From positions 1-64,000 of the forward strand of contig CABUJV010000005.1 of assembly GCA_902492005.1 (NCBI GenBank): DNA of 64,000 nucleotides, given 5' to 3'. The notes beneath the pieces are model-generated. The model did no database searches and was not told the DNA's origin. It was given only the letters and a program-made list of their open reading frames with translations. The stretch's first letter is position 1. Each line of letters opens with the position of its first letter. Made by a program: the position numbers and the translations under genes. This stretch comes from an uncultured Eubacteriales bacterium (GTDB lineage: Bacteria; Bacillota; Clostridia; Oscillospirales; Oscillospiraceae). Below, piece by piece: positions 57,205 to 64,000 of this stretch.

Positions 57205-58248
57205 TCACGGCTTGCATCGCCCGCAGGGGGCGTAGCCCGCTGCCGCCGCCTCGGCCCGGCTGTCGAAGATTACCTGGTTCTGCTCGGCGGGCAGGCCGGT
57301 GCAGTCCGGGCGATGGAACACCTGGGAATTCTTATTCCCAATATAGGTCCCCACCCCTTCCGCTTCACCTGGATTGGTGTCCGCGTCCTGGTTCTTCTGG
57401 GTCGTAAAGGTCAGGCTGGTTCCGTCGCTGGTACAGACGACGTGCCCCTGCAGATCGGTGCGCCAAACCGTCACGTCGGCGTCCCGCAGGCGGCTCATGG
57501 TCTCGTCGTGGGGATGGCCGTAGCTGTTGCCCACCCCGCAGGAGATGACGGCGTACTCCGGCAGGACCTCCCGCAGAAAGGGATAGCTGGTGGAGGTGCT
57601 GCTGCCGTGGTGACCCACCTTAAGCACATCGGCCTCCAGATCCGCCTCTGCCTCCAGCAGGTCGGCCTCGGCGTCCCGCTCCATATCGCCGGTGAAGAGG
57701 AAGGCGGTCTCTCCGAAGTCCACCCGCAGGACGATGGAGGTGTTGTTGGTCTCCTCGTACGCCTTGAGGGGCCCCAGCACGGTGACCGCCGCCGTCCCCA
57801 GCGTCCAGGCGTCGCCGGGCTCCGGCACGGTGAGCTCCAGCCCCTGCTGCTCGGCATACTTGTCAAAATTTCCGAAGGCCCGGGAGTCGTATTGGGTCAC
57901 GGGGCTGTATACCGTTCCCGCCGGGTAGGCGGCCAGCGCCCCGGCCAGTCCCCCCACATGGTCCTCATGGGCGTGGGTGCACACCACATAGTCCAGCCTC
58001 TCCACCCCCTGGCCGGACAGGTAGGACACGATGAGGTCGGAGTCGTCCACGTTGCCCCCGTCAATCAGCATGGTCTCCCCTCCGCACAGGAGCAGGACGG
58101 CGTCGGCCTGGCCCACGTCGATAAAGTGGACCTCCAGCGTGCCCTCCGCCGGGCCGGCGAAGGCGGATGCCTGGGGCTGGGATGTCCCGCACCCGGCAAG
58201 GGACAGGGCCAGCAGCAGCCCCGGCAGCAATGTCAGCAGTCGTTTCAT
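57205..58248 (-). CDS. ComEC-like metallo-beta-lactamase-fold lipoprotein with Cys-rich C-terminal domain
   Basis: The 347-residue protein has a lipoprotein signal (hydrophobic run ending LSLAGC, Cys20). The MBL domain matches the hydrolase part of ComEC: VHFIDVGQADAVLL, MLIDGGN, THAHEDHVGG (HxHxDH) and FLFTGDMERDAE. The last 45 residues (NKNSQVFHRPDCTGLP... PCGRCKP) form a small Cys/His metal-binding module of the Ada-like type often attached to such proteins. It acts outside the membrane, possibly degrading nucleic acid or another phosphodiester. ATG at 58248 follows GAGGT. Confidence 0.88.
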   Translation of the reverse strand: MKRLLTLLPGLLLALSLAGCGTSQPQASAFAGPAEGTLEVHFIDVGQADAVLLLCGGETMLIDGGNVDDSDLIVSYLSGQGVERLDYVVCTHAHEDHVGGLAGALAAYPAGTVYSPVTQYDSRAFGNFDKYAEQQGLELTVPEPGDAWTLGTAAVTVLGPLKAYEETNNTSIVLRVDFGETAFLFTGDMERDAEADLLEAEADLEADVLKVGHHGSSTSTSYPFLREVLPEYAVISCGVGNSYGHPHDETMSRLRDADVTVWRTDLQGHVVCTSDGTSLTFTTQKNQDADTNPGEAEGVGTYIGNKNSQVFHRPDCTGLPAEQNQVIFDSRAEAAAAGYAPCGRCKP

Positions 58249-58318
58249 AAGTACCTCGCTTGCATCAGATGTCGCCTGTCCATTATACCGCACCCGTCCC
58301 GGTTTGGCACCCCCCAAT

Positions 58319-58347
58319 TTGACAATCCCGGCTTCTTTGGCTATAAT
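58319..58347 (+). promoter_or_regulatory. Consensus promoter of the second MATE gene
   Basis: Perfect TTGACA (58319-58324), a 17-bp spacer and perfect TATAAT (58342-58347), giving a leader of about 257 nt before the MATE start at 58611. Confidence 0.85.
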
Positions 58348-58377
58348 GACCTCAGCTCAGGAAAGGACCCCCCGGGT

Positions 58378-58422
58378 ATGAAGCTGTGTATCAGACTGGG
58401 CTCCGGACAACGGAAACGATGA
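58378..58422 (+). CDS. Putative 14-residue leader peptide
   Basis: ATG at 58378, with AGGAAAGGA about 10 nt upstream, opens a 14-codon frame encoding MKLCIRLGSGQRKR. Its stop codon (58420-58422) lies inside the loop of the first leader hairpin, within the segment that can pair downstream. That arrangement suits ribosome-mediated attenuation. Confidence 0.5.
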   Translation: MKLCIRLGSGQRKR

Positions 58423-58455
58423 AGCATTGTTCGGAGCTGCTTTTTCTCTTCATCG
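58401..58455 (+). promoter_or_regulatory. Structured leader RNA with predicted pseudoknot
   Basis: CTCCGGACAA (58401-58410) pairs with TTGTTCGGAG (58427-58436). The loop segment CGATGAAG (58417-58424) is exactly complementary to CTTCATCG (58448-58455), giving an H-type pseudoknot or a competing hairpin. Confidence 0.6.
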
Positions 58456-58531
58456 GCAAATAGGGCGCAGCAGGCGCGGCTTCCGGCCGTGTCCGTTTTG
58501 ATGTGCCCTCCGCCGGGACGGGAGAAATTTT

Positions 58532-58570
58532 GGCCGTGGACGATGGCTCGTCCGCGGCCTTTTTGTTTTT
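58532..58570 (+). terminator. Intrinsic terminator in the MATE leader
   Basis: GGCCGTGGACGA pairs with TCGTCCGCGGCC (58532-58559, one G-T), followed by TTTTTGTTTTT. It lies 41 bp before the MATE start codon and downstream of its promoter, so it would block expression unless relieved. Confidence 0.85.
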
Positions 58571-58610
58571 CCTGCCCCGGCCCAGTCTGATACGAAGCGA
58601 GGAACTCGAT

Positions 58611-59945
58611 ATGACATCCGATCTCACCACGGGCAGCGTGCCCAAGCGCCTGTTCCGCTTTGCCCTGCCCCTTTTGTTCGCCAACGTGCTCCAATTCCTC
58701 TACCAGCTGGTGGATATGCTGGTGGTGGGCCGCTTTCTGGGCAGCCCCGGCCTGGCTGCCGTCGGCAGCGCCGCGATGCTCTGCTACGTCATCACCTCCC
58801 TCTGCTCCGGCGCGGCCACCGGCGGCTCGGTGCTGGTGGCTCAGCGCCAGGGGGCCGGGGACCCGGAGGGCCTCCGCCGGGTCATCGGCGCCCTGTTCAC
58901 CCTCTCCGGCCTGATCGCTCTGGCCGTCACCGCCCTGGGCCTGCTGACCTGCGGGCCCATCCTGCGAGCCATGCACGTACCCGGCGAGGCCCTGGCCCTG
59001 GCCCACGGCTATCTGCTGGTCATCTGCGGCGGCACCTTTTTCGTGCTGGGCTACAACGCCGTGTGCGGCGTGCTGCGAGGCCTGGGGGATTCTGTCAGCC
59101 CTCTCCTCTTCGTGGCCCTGGCCACCGCGGTCAACGTGACGCTGGACCTGCTGCTGGTGGGCGGACTGGGGCTGGGGACCGTGGGCGCCGCCCTGGCCAC
59201 CGTGTGCTCCCAGGCAGTCTCCTTCCTGGCCGCCTTGGGGTTCTGCTTCCGCAGGGGCCTGTTCTCCGGCCTCCAGCCCCGGCACTTTCTCCCCGGCCGG
59301 GCCCTGTCCATCGCCCTGCTGCGCATCGGCCTGCCCACCGCCGTACAGCTCTCAGTGGTCAATCTGTCCTACCTGCTGGTCACCGGATGGTTCAACCTCT
59401 TCGGTACCGCCGCAGCCGCAGCCGCGGGGGTGGGGCTGAAGGTGAACACCTTCGCCGCCATGCCCTGCTGGGCCGTGGGGATGGCGGTGACTGCCATGGC
59501 CGGCCAGTGCATGGGGGCCGGGGACCCGGACCGGGCCGCCGGAACGCTCCGCTGGGGCCTGTACCTCTCTTTGACGATGTGCGCCGGTACCGTGGCGCTG
59601 GTCCAGCTCTTTGCCGGGCCCATCGTGGCCCTCTTTGACCCAAACCCTGCCGTGGTGGCGGCGGGGGTGACCTATCTGCGCATCTGCTGCTCGGTGAACT
59701 TTGCCTTCTATGCCGCCATGTATCTCTTTGACTGTCTGGCCACCGGCGTGGGATCAGCGGGCCTGGCCATGGGCAACGCCCTGCTGCACTCGGTGGTGAT
59801 GCGCCTGGCCCTGTCCTGGCGGCTGGGCGGCGCTCTGGGCTTTTCCGGGCTGTGCTGGGCGGAGATGCTGGCTCCCATCCCCTCGGCGCTGCTGGGCCTG
59901 CTCTGGTTCCGGCTGGGGCGGTGGCGCCGGCGCGGCCCGCTCTGA
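58611..59945 (+). CDS. MATE family exporter (second copy)
   Basis: The 444-residue protein has twelve hydrophobic helices and MATE signatures (FALPLLFANVLQFLYQLVDMLVVG, VCGVLRGLGDSVSPL, and MGAGDPDRAAGTLRWGL after the duplication point). It is only distantly similar to the MATE protein at 21.1-22.4 kb. ATG at 58611 follows GAGGA. Expression appears to be gated by a leader that holds a short peptide frame, a pseudoknot and a terminator, as expected for a drug- or metabolite-inducible exporter. Confidence 0.93.
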   Translation: MTSDLTTGSVPKRLFRFALPLLFANVLQFLYQLVDMLVVGRFLGSPGLAAVGSAAMLCYVITSLCSGAATGGSVLVAQRQGAGDPEGLRRVIGALFTLSGLIALAVTALGLLTCGPILRAMHVPGEALALAHGYLLVICGGTFFVLGYNAVCGVLRGLGDSVSPLLFVALATAVNVTLDLLLVGGLGLGTVGAALATVCSQAVSFLAALGFCFRRGLFSGLQPRHFLPGRALSIALLRIGLPTAVQLSVVNLSYLLVTGWFNLFGTAAAAAAGVGLKVNTFAAMPCWAVGMAVTAMAGQCMGAGDPDRAAGTLRWGLYLSLTMCAGTVALVQLFAGPIVALFDPNPAVVAAGVTYLRICCSVNFAFYAAMYLFDCLATGVGSAGLAMGNALLHSVVMRLALSWRLGGALGFSGLCWAEMLAPIPSALLGLLWFRLGRWRRRGPL

Positions 59946-60063
59946 GTCATCCGGCGCCCCTGCAATTTTCTTGCTGTGCTGGAATATTTGTCTGGCATGT
60001 GTCAAGAATAAGACCACACCGTACAGGTATCACAAGACCCGAATGTACAAGGAGGTCATCCCT

Positions 60064-61386
60064 TTGAAACGAACTCAAATCCTGCGCCGCATGACCCTTT
60101 TGACGCTGGCAGCCGTGCTGGCCGCCCTGACCGCCGTCCCTGCCTCAGCCCAACTGCTCGCCGCCGTCCAGGAGGAGGGCCCCGCAGTGGCCACCTTCGG
60201 CAAAAACGGCACCGTACAGGAGGTCTTCACCTTCTCGGCCGCCGACTTCCTGGTGGAGAACACCGATCTGGAGCTGGACTCCATCGTTCTCACCGCCCTG
60301 CCCGACGCCAACGCCGGCATCCTCACTATGGGGAATGTGGAGCTGGCGGTGGGCGATGTGGTGGGTATGAGCGCCGTGGCCGGCCTGCGCTTCACCCCGC
60401 TGGCCACCCCCACCGTGGCCGCCACGTCCTTCTCCTTCACCCCCGTGTTCTCCGACGGCTCCGCCGGGGCGGACACGACGGTGAACCTCTATCTGCTTAC
60501 TGCGGAGAACGGCGCCCCCATCGCAGAAAACCTGGAGCTGACCACCTATAAAAATGTGGCCGTCACCGCCCAGTTCGCCGCCGTGGACCCCGAGGGCGAT
60601 ATCCTCACCTTCCGTCTGGTGGACAAGCCAGCCCGGGGCTCCGTCACTCTGCCCGAGGACGGTTCCGCCGCATTCGTCTACACCCCCTATGAGAACAAGA
60701 CCGGCAAGGACACCTTCACCTACGTGGCCGTGGACGCCGTCGGCAACACCTCCGCCCCCGCCACCGTCAAGGTGAAAATTGAAAAGGCCAACACCAAGGT
60801 GACCTACGCCGACCTGAACGGCCACGCCGCCCACCGGGCGGCCATCCGTCTGGCCGAAGAGGGCATCCTCATCGGTGAGTGCATGGGCGGGCAGTATTTC
60901 TTCCAGCCCGACCTGCCCGTCAGCCGGGACGAGTTCACCGCTCTGGCCATGCACACCGTGGGCCTGGAGGCGCTGGAGGATGTCACCCGCACCGGCTTCG
61001 CCGACGACGCCTCCATCGCCGCCTGGGCCAAGCCCTATGTCTCCTCCGCCCTGAAGTCCGGCGTGGTGCAGGGCAGCGTCAGCGACCAGGGCGTGGTCTT
61101 CCATCCCGATGCCACCATCACCAAGGCGGAGGCCACCGTGCTGCTCAACCGCCTGCTCCAGGTCACCGACGTGACCACCCCCACCTTCTTCACCGACGCC
61201 GACTCCACCCCCGCCTGGGCCTATCAGGCGGCGGTCAACCTGGAGACCGTGGGCGTGATCCGCACCGACGCCACCGGCTCCCTCTCCCTGAACAGCGGCC
61301 TGACCCGTGCCGAAGCCGCGGAGATGCTCTGCGGCGCGCTGGAGGTCCTGGACGCCCGGGAGACCGGCGGCCTGTTCCGCTGGTAA
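60064..61386 (+). CDS. Secreted protein with cadherin-like domain and three SLH domains
   Basis: The 440-residue product begins at TTG (60064), chosen because AAGGAGG stands 8 nt upstream. A signal peptide ends near VPASAQ. Residues about 35-150 are a beta-rich domain, and about 155-245 resemble a cadherin-like/tandem-95 repeat (AVDPEGDILTFRLVDKPARG, FVYTPYENKTGKDTFTYVA). Three SLH domains complete the protein (YADLNGHAAHRAAIRLAEEG, FADDASIAAWAKPYVSSALK, FTDADSTPAWAYQAAVNLET). It is a wall-attached surface protein. It is monocistronic with a strong terminator. Confidence 0.9.
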   Translation: MKRTQILRRMTLLTLAAVLAALTAVPASAQLLAAVQEEGPAVATFGKNGTVQEVFTFSAADFLVENTDLELDSIVLTALPDANAGILTMGNVELAVGDVVGMSAVAGLRFTPLATPTVAATSFSFTPVFSDGSAGADTTVNLYLLTAENGAPIAENLELTTYKNVAVTAQFAAVDPEGDILTFRLVDKPARGSVTLPEDGSAAFVYTPYENKTGKDTFTYVAVDAVGNTSAPATVKVKIEKANTKVTYADLNGHAAHRAAIRLAEEGILIGECMGGQYFFQPDLPVSRDEFTALAMHTVGLEALEDVTRTGFADDASIAAWAKPYVSSALKSGVVQGSVSDQGVVFHPDATITKAEATVLLNRLLQVTDVTTPTFFTDADSTPAWAYQAAVNLETVGVIRTDATGSLSLNSGLTRAEAAEMLCGALEVLDARETGGLFRW

Positions 61387-61389
61387 ACG

Positions 61390-61427
61390 AAAACACCCCT
61401 GCGGCGGATGCGCCGCAGGGGTGTTTT
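61390..61427. terminator. Bidirectional terminator
   Basis: AAAACACCCCTGCGGCG pairs with CGCCGCAGGGGTGTTTT (61390-61427) between convergent genes. Confidence 0.9.
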
Positions 61428-62312
61428 TCAAATCCGCCACCGCACCTGCACGGTGAATTGTTCTCCGTCCAGCGCCGCGGTGACCCGGTGACCCATCTGC
61501 CCGGCCAGGGCCTTGACGATGGCCAGGCCCAGCCCGGTGGACTGGCCGGTGCGCATCTTGTCGGCGGTGAAGAAGCGGTCGAAGACGTGCTCCACGTCCT
61601 CCCGGGTCAGCTCAGCCGCGTCATTGGAAAAGGCGGAGACCACCGTCTCCCCCTCCCGGTACAGAAGGATGGACATCCGCTTCCGCCCGTGCTCCAGGGC
61701 GTTGCGGATCAGATTGGTGAATACCCGCAGCACCCCCGCCGGATCGGCGGTGACGGCGGGCAGCCCCGGAGCCAGCTCCACCGTCATATCGAAGCCGGAC
61801 TGCTCGAAGTCGTTGTAGAATTCAGCCACCAGCTCACTGAGCACATGGTACAGGTCCACCTTCTCCCGGGAGAGGGGGTATTCGCCCCCCTCCAGCCGGG
61901 ACAGATCGTAAAAGCTGGTGATGAGGCTCTGGAGGGCCTTGGCCCGGCCCTGGACGATGCCCAGATACTCCCGCCGCTCCTCCGCCGTCAGGCTGTCCCC
62001 CTCCAGAAGCTGAAGATAGCCCAGGATGGAGGTCAGCGGCGTGCGCAGGTCGTGGGAGATGTTGGAGATCTGCTGCCGGATGGCGTGCTCCTGCCGCCGG
62101 TGCTCGGCTTCGTCGGCCTCCCGCAGCTCCAGCAGGCGGTTTACAGCGGAGAGCAGGTCCTCCGCCGCCCGGTTGGGCGCGGCCATGCGCACCCGGGCGC
62201 TCTCATCCTCCCGGAGCTGCCGGGCGCAGGAGCGGATGTCCTTTTCCAGCGCGTAGAGCCGCAGGCCCAGCACGGCGCACAGCGCCGCCAGAATCACCGC
62301 CGCGATCGCCAA
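61428..62312 (-). CDS. Histidine kinase linked to an ABC exporter
   Basis: The 294-residue kinase has one N-terminal helix and almost no outside domain, then H-box ISNISHDLRTPLTSILGYLQLL, N-box NLIRNALEHGRKRM and the G-box GLGLAIVKALAGQMGH. Intramembrane-type kinases of this kind sense through partner ABC transporters for bacitracin or lantibiotics. The start is TTG at 62312 behind GGGGAGAGG. It follows two permease genes on the same strand. No response regulator is in view; it is expected upstream, beyond base 64000. Confidence 0.9.
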   Translation of the reverse strand: MAIAAVILAALCAVLGLRLYALEKDIRSCARQLREDESARVRMAAPNRAAEDLLSAVNRLLELREADEAEHRRQEHAIRQQISNISHDLRTPLTSILGYLQLLEGDSLTAEERREYLGIVQGRAKALQSLITSFYDLSRLEGGEYPLSREKVDLYHVLSELVAEFYNDFEQSGFDMTVELAPGLPAVTADPAGVLRVFTNLIRNALEHGRKRMSILLYREGETVVSAFSNDAAELTREDVEHVFDRFFTADKMRTGQSTGLGLAIVKALAGQMGHRVTAALDGEQFTVQVRWRI

Positions 62313-62330
62313 CGTCCTCTCCCCTTTCTC

Positions 62331-63077
62331 TCAGCGCAGCTCCCGCCGCCGGAACGCCAAAACGCCCACCGCCGAGGTAACCGCCAGCCACCCCAGGCCG
62401 ACCAGCCAGCTATGGACCAGCAGCTCCCAGGTCAAAACACCCTCAAGCTGGCCAAAGGTCCAGCTCAGCAGCAGGGACTGCAGGGCAGCGGCCCCCTGGG
62501 CCAGGGGTCCCTGGGCGTTCCAGGTGATGAGGGAGGCCATCCAGTCCAGAAAAACGAACCAAACGAAATACAGGCTTTCCGCCGCGCCGGGACTGGGCAC
62601 CAGAAAAAACAGCATCTGGGCCAGGCCCAGGCCCCCCACCCACAGCGGCAGGGCCGCTGCCAGACAGTAGCCGACGACGGCCAGCGCCGCCCGGTCCTGC
62701 GCCGGGTCGGAATGGCGGAACAGGAGCCCGCCTGCCGCCAGACACAGGCCCACCACCAGAGCCAGGGCGATCAGGGCCACGATCAGGGCGGAGAGCAGTT
62801 TGCCCAAGTAGATGCGGCTCCTGGGCAGGCCAGCGGAGAGCTCGTTTTTCAGCGTGCCGCTGCGGCCCATGTCCGAGCAAACCAGGGCTGAGAGCAGCAT
62901 GGCCATAGGTAGGCCCAGAGTCAGGGTCGTGACGAAGGCGTTCAGCAGCTCGTAGCACTCACCGTGGGCGAACAGGAGGATGTAGAAGCTCTCCAGCCCC
63001 AGGATCAGAGCCAGCAGCGCCCAGGTACTCTTGCGGCGGCGGACCTTATAGAGCTCCGCGCTGATGTAGTTGAGCAT
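62331..63077 (-). CDS. ABC-2 type permease (second subunit)
   Basis: The 248-residue protein has six hydrophobic helices and starts with ISAELYKVRRRKSTWALLAL, the pattern of BcrB/MutE/SpaG-type permeases. The block TLKNELSAGLPRSRIYLGKL is shared with the neighbouring permease, so the two are paralogues forming a heterodimer. The gene lies 24 bp after the first permease. Confidence 0.9.
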   Translation of the reverse strand: MLNYISAELYKVRRRKSTWALLALILGLESFYILLFAHGECYELLNAFVTTLTLGLPMAMLLSALVCSDMGRSGTLKNELSAGLPRSRIYLGKLLSALIVALIALALVVGLCLAAGGLLFRHSDPAQDRAALAVVGYCLAAALPLWVGGLGLAQMLFFLVPSPGAAESLYFVWFVFLDWMASLITWNAQGPLAQGAAALQSLLLSWTFGQLEGVLTWELLVHSWLVGLGWLAVTSAVGVLAFRRRELR

Positions 63078-63101
63078 CTTCTCCGCCTCCCCGCTTCGGC
63101 A

Positions 63102-63863
63102 TCAGTTGATCTCCCTGCGTTGGAACAGCAGCAGGCCCAGCAGAGTGCTGGCGGCGAGCCATCCCAGACCAATGAGCCAGCACTCCCAGATGGGGTAGTC
63201 CCAGTTGTCCATGGGGGCCACCAGGGTGAAGCGGCGCAGCGCCGTCAGGAACAGGGGGTTCAGCAGCAGCCCCAGCAGCCTGAGCAGCCCCGGGATTCCG
63301 GCCACCACGCCGATGGCGGCGAAGGGAGCCGCCACGCCGCCGCGGAACAGGAAAAAGCACAGGTGAGCCACCCCCTGGGCCCCCAGCCACAGGGGAAAGG
63401 CGGACAGCAGGGACCGGCCCGCCAGGGCCCACATCTGGTTTGTCTCCGCCATGAGCATGCCGTCCGGGTCCGCCTCCAGCGGCAGGGTGGGCACGCATAG
63501 GGCCAGATACAGCCCCACCGCCAGCGCGCAGGCCAGCACCGCCACGGCGATCTCCAGCACCAGCTTGCCCAGATAAATGCGGCTTCTGGGAATACCGTAG
63601 GAGATCTCGTTTTTCAGCGTACCAGTCTTGTACTGCTCGGAAAAGACCAGATCGGTGGTGATGAGGGGGGCGTAAAGCCCCACGGACAGGAGCATCACCA
63701 GGGTATACAGGGCCCCGGACAGGGGGACGAAGCCGCCGTGGGAGTTCGTCGTCCACCACAGGGCGGTCAGCAGCACCACGCAGCCCAGAAACAGTCCCAG
63801 GGCGATCCAGGTGTATTTCCGGTGTACCACCTTATAGAGCTCGGCACTCAGGTAGTCAGCCAT
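63102..63863 (-). CDS. ABC-2 type permease (first subunit)
   Basis: The 253-residue protein has six hydrophobic helices; MADYLSAELYKVVHRKYTWI opens it and TGTLKNEISYGIPRSRIYLG is the shared permease block. ATG at 63863 is preferred (CGGAGG 8 nt upstream) to the GTG at 63872. It overlaps the end of the ATPase gene by 8 bp. Confidence 0.9.
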   Translation of the reverse strand: MADYLSAELYKVVHRKYTWIALGLFLGCVVLLTALWWTTNSHGGFVPLSGALYTLVMLLSVGLYAPLITTDLVFSEQYKTGTLKNEISYGIPRSRIYLGKLVLEIAVAVLACALAVGLYLALCVPTLPLEADPDGMLMAETNQMWALAGRSLLSAFPLWLGAQGVAHLCFFLFRGGVAAPFAAIGVVAGIPGLLRLLGLLLNPLFLTALRRFTLVAPMDNWDYPIWECWLIGLGWLAASTLLGLLLFQRREIN

Positions 63864-64000
63864 GGCGGACACCTCCGATCAGGCCCAGGAAGTAGTCCTC
63901 CAGGTTGGCGTTCTTATTCTCCGCCCCCAGCAGGGCCACCCCCGCCCCCATCAGGGCGGCGGTGACAGTCTGGGGCCGGTCCAGCCGGTCATAGAGCCGC
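63856..64000 (-). CDS. ABC transporter ATP-binding protein, C-terminal fragment
   Basis: The last 47 codons of an ABC ATPase are visible, ending LEDYFLGLIGGVRHG. The 'LEDYFL' type ending is common in BcrA/LanF-like ATPases. The rest lies beyond the right edge. It overlaps the first permease gene, confirming an ATPase-permease-permease-kinase operon. Confidence 0.8.
   Translation of the reverse strand, partial: RLYDRLDRPQTVTAALMGAGVALLGAENKNANLEDYFLGLIGGVRHG

Noticed and set aside
1..64000. CRISPR arrays, transposases, restriction-modification or toxin-antitoxin systems
   Set aside because: I looked for spaced direct repeats, DDE/serine-recombinase motifs, methyltransferase motifs and paired small genes and found none beyond the small scar at 39.6-40.1 kb.

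Overview
This is a GC-rich, gene-dense stretch of chromosome from what looks like a gut-type, spore-forming Clostridia (order Oscillospirales, in the Flavonifractor / Lawsonibacter / Intestinimonas / Pseudoflavonifractor sphere). The reasons are: neighbouring 3-hydroxybutyryl-CoA dehydrogenase and crotonase genes of the butyrate route, a class III fructose-1,6-bisphosphatase, a SpoVB-type flippase, SLH-domain surface proteins, very strong AGGAGG ribosome sites with several TTG starts, and near-consensus sigma-A promoters. The taxon is inferred from gene content only. Most of the window is ordinary chromosome. The accessory material is one small phage-like scar near 39.6-40.1 kb and a non-coding, AT-richer stretch after the tRNA gene near 6.4-7.0 kb.

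Layout. 0-1.7 kb: end of a butyrate-pathway operon (hbd, crt). 1.9-6.1 kb: DUF554 membrane protein, SpoVB-like flippase, short-chain dehydrogenase, pyridoxamine kinase. 6.3 kb: tRNA-Leu(TAG). 7.1-9.6 kb: SLH surface protein, DUF5655-like protein, DUF2798-like membrane protein. 9.7-16.5 kb: a two-component system facing an MMPL exporter and an exported coiled-coil protein. 16.6-20.4 kb: a three-gene unit made of a leucine-rich-repeat protein, a VWA/pseudo-metallopeptidase protein and a MoxR AAA ATPase. 20.4-25.7 kb: a cytidylate-kinase-like gene that lacks a start codon, a MATE exporter, an LTA-synthase-like sulfatase and a GntR/UTRA regulator. 25.7-30.9 kb: fbp and a large endonuclease Q / UvrD helicase fusion. 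31-34.9 kb: a metal-uptake locus (ZIP transporter; FeoA, FeoA, FeoB, Cys-rich Feo partner) marked by repeated GTTAG-N6-CTAAC boxes. 35-41.6 kb: FtsK, UppP, ClpP-like TepA, the phage-like scar and an LCP cell-wall ligase. 41.7-50.9 kb: M18 aminopeptidase, coaE, PrdX-like deacylase, Sua5/TsaC, prfA, YdcF-like, ABC-F ATPase, mtnA. 50.9-57.2 kb: murF, ddl, an operon tsaE-tsaB-upp-GNAT, and ftsW/rodA. 57.2-61.4 kb: ComEC-like MBL lipoprotein, a second MATE exporter behind an elaborate leader, and a second SLH protein. 61.4-64 kb: a bacitracin/lantibiotic-type ABC exporter with its histidine kinase, running off the right edge.

How the genes fit together. Envelope construction is the dominant theme (SpoVB-like flippase, LTA-synthase-like enzyme, UppP, LCP, MurF, Ddl, FtsW/RodA, two SLH proteins). 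Three of the universal t6A tRNA-modification proteins are present (TsaC/Sua5, TsaE, TsaB). Several transporter genes (MATE at 21.1 kb, MATE at 58.6 kb, DUF2798-like at 9.1 kb) share one architecture: promoter, then a terminator-like hairpin in the leader, then the gene. This suggests attenuation control. The best candidates for new biology are the EndoQ-UvrD fusion with two sliding-clamp motifs, the leader peptide/pseudoknot/terminator of the 58.6 kb MATE gene, the LRR-VWA-MoxR unit, and the metal-box regulon.
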